The notes beneath the pieces are model-generated. The model made no database searches. It was not told the origin of the DNA and saw only the letters and a list, made by a program, of their open reading frames with translations. Made by a program: the position numbers and the translations under genes. DNA of 16,656 nt. Origin: CAIOYC01 sp964243985. GTDB lineage: Bacteria > Pseudomonadota > Alphaproteobacteria > Caulobacterales > Caulobacteraceae. Below are positions 13,980 through 16,656 of this stretch, in pieces; the stretch's first letter is position 1; every line of letters starts with the position of its first letter. Location of the stretch: the NCBI GenBank assembly GCA_964243985.1, contig CAXTHJ010000064.1, positions 1 through 16,656 on the forward strand, read 5' to 3'.

Positions 13980-14894
13980 CTAAGCCGCCGCCCAGATCTG
14001 CGGGTTCAGCGCGGCCGGATCGTCCAGCCTCAGCGCATCCCAGTCCAGCGTCGGCGAAGGCGCGGCGGCGGCGGCGAGCACGGCGCGCAGTTCCGCCGCC
14101 GAGGCGACGCTGACGATCACGGCGGAGGCTTCCGGGCGGTTCAAAGCGAAGGCGAGGGCGGCCTGCAGGGGATCGGCGCCCGCCTCCATGATGGTGCGGC
14201 GGATGCGCGAGAGGCGGCGTCCGGCGTCGGCGAGGTTGGCCGGCAAGCCCTCCCTGGGCAGGAACAGCAAGCCCTGCTGAAACACCGAGCGCAGCTGCAC
14301 CTCGACGCCCATCTCCGCCAAGGTCGAGAGCGTTCCGTCGGCCACGAGGCGTTGATCCAGAAGGCTGACGGGAACCTGCATCATGTCGGGCTTGAAGCGC
14401 CGGGCGAGGCCCACCGGATCGTCGGCGGCGCGAGCGGAAATCCCCACCGCTTCGTAGAGGCCCTCGTCCTTCAGGTGGTTCATCCGCGCCCAAAGCTGCG
14501 GCCCATCGGCACCGAGCAAATCGGCGGCGGTGTGGACCATCAGGGCGGCGGCGCGCTCGACCCGCATCCGCAGGAGCGAGGCGCGGGCGACGATCTCCAC
14601 CATCTGAACGCCTTGAGCGATGGGCGCGGTCTTGGTGACGATGCGGAACGGGGGCGGGCAGGGGGGCGTTTGCGGCAAAACACGTCCGAGCACCGCTTCG
14701 GACTCGCCATATTGAACGCTGGTGTCTATCAGGCGCACGCCCGCTTCGACGGCCAGGGCCACAGCGGCCATGGCTTCGGCTTCGGACAGGCGACCGCGTC
14801 CGCCCGGCGCGCCGCAGTCGGTTCCGAAGCGGGCGGCGCCGAGGCCGAGTTTGGACAGGGCGGCGCTCTGAGAGCGCGCGCGGGCGGCCGGCAT
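13980..14894 (-). CDS. Aldo/keto reductase family oxidoreductase
   Basis: 304 residues with a TIM-barrel aldo/keto reductase pattern: LGLGAARFG at the start of the barrel, RLIDTSVQYGESEAVLG (54-70), IVTKTAP (85-91) and LMVHTAAD (118-125). The catalytic tetrad is complete: Asp57, Tyr62, Lys88, His121. C-terminal strands include VGISARAADD and QVPVSLLDQRL. Such enzymes reduce aldehydes or ketones with NAD(P)H in the cytoplasm, and the particular substrate is not evident. It is somewhat shorter and more Ala-rich than typical sugar-type members. The ATG at 14892-14894 follows GGAG at 7 bases. The stop is 7 bp from that of the convergent GFA gene, and the start faces the cation transporter gene across a 106-bp divergent region. 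Confidence 0.92.
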   Translation of the reverse strand: MPAARARSQSAALSKLGLGAARFGTDCGAPGGRGRLSEAEAMAAVALAVEAGVRLIDTSVQYGESEAVLGRVLPQTPPCPPPFRIVTKTAPIAQGVQMVEIVARASLLRMRVERAAALMVHTAADLLGADGPQLWARMNHLKDEGLYEAVGISARAADDPVGLARRFKPDMMQVPVSLLDQRLVADGTLSTLAEMGVEVQLRSVFQQGLLFLPREGLPANLADAGRRLSRIRRTIMEAGADPLQAALAFALNRPEASAVIVSVASAAELRAVLAAAAAPSPTLDWDALRLDDPAALNPQIWAAA

Positions 14895-15000
14895 TCGCTT
14901 CTCCGACGGGGCTGCGGGGCGGTGTGTTGCGTGTAGCGACTCTTGCGCCCGCAGTGCTTAATGAAGCCCCAAGCCAAAGTTGCCGAGGTATGAAGATCGC

Positions 15001-15942
15001 ATGGCCGAAGCCCAGAGTCTGACCCAAGCCGAGACCATGAAGCTGACCTTCCTGATCACCGCCATTTCGGTGGCGACGGCCAGTTTCCTGACGGCGATCA
15101 AGCTCTACGGCTGGCTCGGCGGCGGATCGGTGGCGCTGCTGGCGTCTTTGGCGGATTCAGCTTTGGACGTGCTGGCGGCGCTGGCCACCTTCGTCGCCGT
15201 GCGGATCGCCGCTGCGCCGCCGGACGCCGAGCACCGCTTCGGCCACGGCAAGGCGGAGGCGTTCTCGGCGTTGCTGCAGGCGGGCCTGGTGTTCGCATCC
15301 GCCGCCCTGATCGGGCGGGAGGCGGTGATGCATCTGCTCCACCCCACGAAGGTGACCGGCGAGGGGTGGGCGCTGATCATCATGCTCGTCTCCACCGTCT
15401 GCACCCTCGCCCTGGTGAGCGGACAGACCTACATCTTGAAACGGGCGCGCTCGGTGGCGGTGTCCGGAGACCGGGCCCACTACGCCGCCGACCTTGCCTC
15501 CAACATCGCCGCCCTGATCGGCCTCGGCATCGCCCGCTGGACGGGGAATGCGCGGTGGGACGCGGCGGCGGGCCTGTTCGTGGCGCTCTGGCTCCTCTGG
15601 GGGGCGATCAAAGTCTTCCGCGAATCCGGCGATCACCTGATGGATCACGAGCTTAGCCCGTATGAGCGGCAGCAGATCGTCGATTGCGTGTTGAGCGACC
15701 CTCACATCCTCGGTGTTCACGACATGAGGACCCGCGCCTCGGGCTCGCGGATGCATGTGCAGATGCACGTGGACCTGGATCCCGATCAGACCCTGGACGC
15801 CGCGCACCACCTGGTGGATGCGGTGGAGGCCCGGCTGATGGCGCTTTTCCCGACGGTGGACGTGATCATCCACCCCGACCCCGCCGGCCGCGCCGAAGAG
15901 GTGGGCCCGTTCGGTGAGGAACGCGCAACGCCGCTGGGTTGA
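15001..15942 (+). CDS. fieF: Cation diffusion facilitator (FieF-type divalent metal efflux protein)
   Basis: 313 residues from the ATG at 15001; an in-frame TTG at 14980 would add seven residues but is not needed. It has the CDF layout of six membrane spans (about 15-35, 42-68, 88-108, 122-142, 160-180, 185-205) followed by a cytoplasmic ferredoxin-like domain (about 215-300). The transport-site residues fit FieF: Asp52 and Asp56 in ADSALD on the second span and His160 with Asp164 in HYAAD on the fifth. HRFGHGKAEAFSAL (78-91) is the conserved loop. In the tail, HVQMHVDLD and VIIHPDP hold His and Asp residues of the dimer metal sites. FieF-like proteins export Zn2+, Cd2+ or Fe2+ by proton exchange; the DD-HD site does not settle which. 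It is divergent from the aldo/keto reductase, with no metal regulator nearby. Confidence 0.92.
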   Translation: MAEAQSLTQAETMKLTFLITAISVATASFLTAIKLYGWLGGGSVALLASLADSALDVLAALATFVAVRIAAAPPDAEHRFGHGKAEAFSALLQAGLVFASAALIGREAVMHLLHPTKVTGEGWALIIMLVSTVCTLALVSGQTYILKRARSVAVSGDRAHYAADLASNIAALIGLGIARWTGNARWDAAAGLFVALWLLWGAIKVFRESGDHLMDHELSPYERQQIVDCVLSDPHILGVHDMRTRASGSRMHVQMHVDLDPDQTLDAAHHLVDAVEARLMALFPTVDVIIHPDPAGRAEEVGPFGEERATPLG

Positions 15943-15966
15943 GCGGTTTTTGTGGCTATCCCATCC

Positions 15967-16060
15967 TTGTCATCATTGGCTCGCATAGCCGATCCGGCGC
16001 CAGGAACCTTCCCTCGTTTCTAGGTCGCGGCTTTCCGCTGCGCTACAGCCGGGGTGACAA
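15967..16060. repeat. Repeat-like 94-bp intergenic element with inverted ends
   Basis: The gap between the cation transporter and the ThiF-family gene is bounded by TTGTCATC (15967-15974) and GGTGACAA (16053-16060), inverted with one mismatch. Inside are small hairpins, GGCT-N5-AGCC near 15978-15990 and CGGCT...AGCCG near 16029-16051. The layout resembles miniature dispersed repeats common between alphaproteobacterial genes. It could also serve as a bidirectional terminator for the two convergent genes. Only one copy is in this window. Confidence 0.5.
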
Positions 16061-16071
16061 CATTTTAAAGC

Positions 16072-16656
16072 TTAGCTAGGCGGATACATGCGACAGACGG
16101 CGCAATCGGGATCGGCTGTAAGCTTCACCGTGCGGGTCTCGGCGGCGAGGGCGTCGTAGATCAGGAGGCGTCCCGCAAGCATCTCCCCAGCCCCGGCGAT
16201 GTGTTTGATCGCTTCCAGCGCCATCATCGACCCGATCACCCCCGCCAGGGCGCCCACCACGCCCACCGCCTGACAGGTCTCCGCATCGGGCGGGATGTCC
16301 GGCACCAGGCACCGGTAGCAAGGGCGTCCCATGAACACCCCCACTTGCCCGGTCCAGCGGGCGATGGCGCCGGAGACCAGCGGCTTGCCCCCGCGGACGC
16401 AGGCCGTGTTGACGGCGAAGCGGGTCTCGAAATTGTCAGTTCCGTCCAGCACGAGGTCGTAGCCAGCGATGGCGTCTTCGGCGTTGGCCGCGTCCAGCAT
16501 CATCCCTTGCCCGTGGACCTGTACGTTGGGGTTCAGCGCCTTCAGCGCGTCCGCCGCAGCGTCCACCTTCAGCCGTCCCACGCCTTCTGTGGTGTAGAGC
16601 ACCTGACGCTGCAGGTTCGACAGGGATACCGTATCGGCGTCCGCAAGCCCGATCAC
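16072..16656 (-). CDS. ThiF/MoeB/HesA-family adenylyltransferase, C-terminal part (start beyond right edge)
   Basis: The last 194 or so residues are visible; the N-terminal dinucleotide-binding GxGGxG part lies outside the window, so the codon at the edge is not a true start. Seen are IGLADADTVSLSNLQRQVLY (the Asp and NLQRQ arginine that bind ATP in MoeB/ThiF), VLDGTDNFETRFAVN, the zinc-binding pairs Cys-X2-Cys in PCYRCLVPD and in DCAVCRMYPPS at the very end, and CQAVGVVGALAGVIGSMMAL. Members adenylate the C-terminal glycine of a ubiquitin-like sulfur carrier (MoaD for molybdopterin, ThiS for thiazole). Length and motifs fit MoeB best, but MoeB, ThiF and related proteins cannot be separated from this portion alone, and no pathway neighbour is in view. 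It converges on the cation transporter. Confidence 0.9.
   Translation of the reverse strand: MIGLADADTVSLSNLQRQVLYTTEGVGRLKVDAAADALKALNPNVQVHGQGMMLDAANAEDAIAGYDLVLDGTDNFETRFAVNTACVRGGKPLVSGAIARWTGQVGVFMGRPCYRCLVPDIPPDAETCQAVGVVGALAGVIGSMMALEAIKHIAGAGEMLAGRLLIYDALAAETRTVKLTADPDCAVCRMYPPS

Noticed and set aside
16654..16656. GTG at the window edge as the start of the ThiF/MoeB-family gene
   Set aside because: The essential N-terminal nucleotide-binding part is missing, so the gene simply continues beyond the window.

Overview
The window is high-GC DNA with dense, short-gapped operons, and it reads as a chromosomal segment of an alphaproteobacterium. The ruvC-ruvA-ruvB followed by ybgC-tolQ-tolR-tolA order, the very large (about 1,600-residue) NAD-type glutamate dehydrogenase and the style of the short palindromic repeats together suggest Caulobacterales (Caulobacter, Phenylobacterium or Brevundimonas-like). 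That placement is inference from gene content and protein style, not from a search.

Left part (1-5041, all minus strand): a co-directional cluster that starts at ruvC near 5041 and runs leftward through ruvA, ruvB, a glutathione S-transferase, ybgC, tolQ, tolR and the beginning of tolA, which is cut by the window edge. The first half is the Holliday-junction branch-migration and resolution machine. The second half is the Tol envelope-constriction system used in cell division. Starts and stops overlap at ruvA/ruvB (TTGA, with a TTG start) and at gst/ybgC (GTGA). A 30-bp inverted repeat lies in the tolQ-tolR gap. A LexA-like box overlaps the -35 element of a plausible ruvC promoter.

Centre (5042-8622): divergent from ruvC lies a broken gene for a LuxR-type helix-turn-helix fused to a VOC (glyoxalase-like) domain. 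It carries two separate one-base deletions in homopolymer runs. It converges with metK (S-adenosylmethionine synthetase), and the two stop codons share one TTAA. metK has an 18-bp near-perfect palindrome in its leader, a likely operator. Divergent from metK is an AI-2E/PerM-family membrane protein. It is followed by a 346-bp non-coding gap with two GC-rich hairpins.

Right part (8623-16656): the giant NAD-glutamate dehydrogenase; a small, visibly less GC-rich GFA-family zinc protein; a convergent aldo/keto reductase; a divergent FieF-type cation diffusion facilitator; a 94-bp repeat-like intergenic element; and the C-terminal part of a ThiF/MoeB-family adenylyltransferase that runs off the right edge.

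No rRNA, tRNA, CRISPR array, transposase or phage gene was seen. Most of the window is ordinary core genome. The items most worth a second look are the doubly frameshifted HTH-VOC gene, the metK palindrome, the SOS-like box of the ruv operon, and the two repeat elements.
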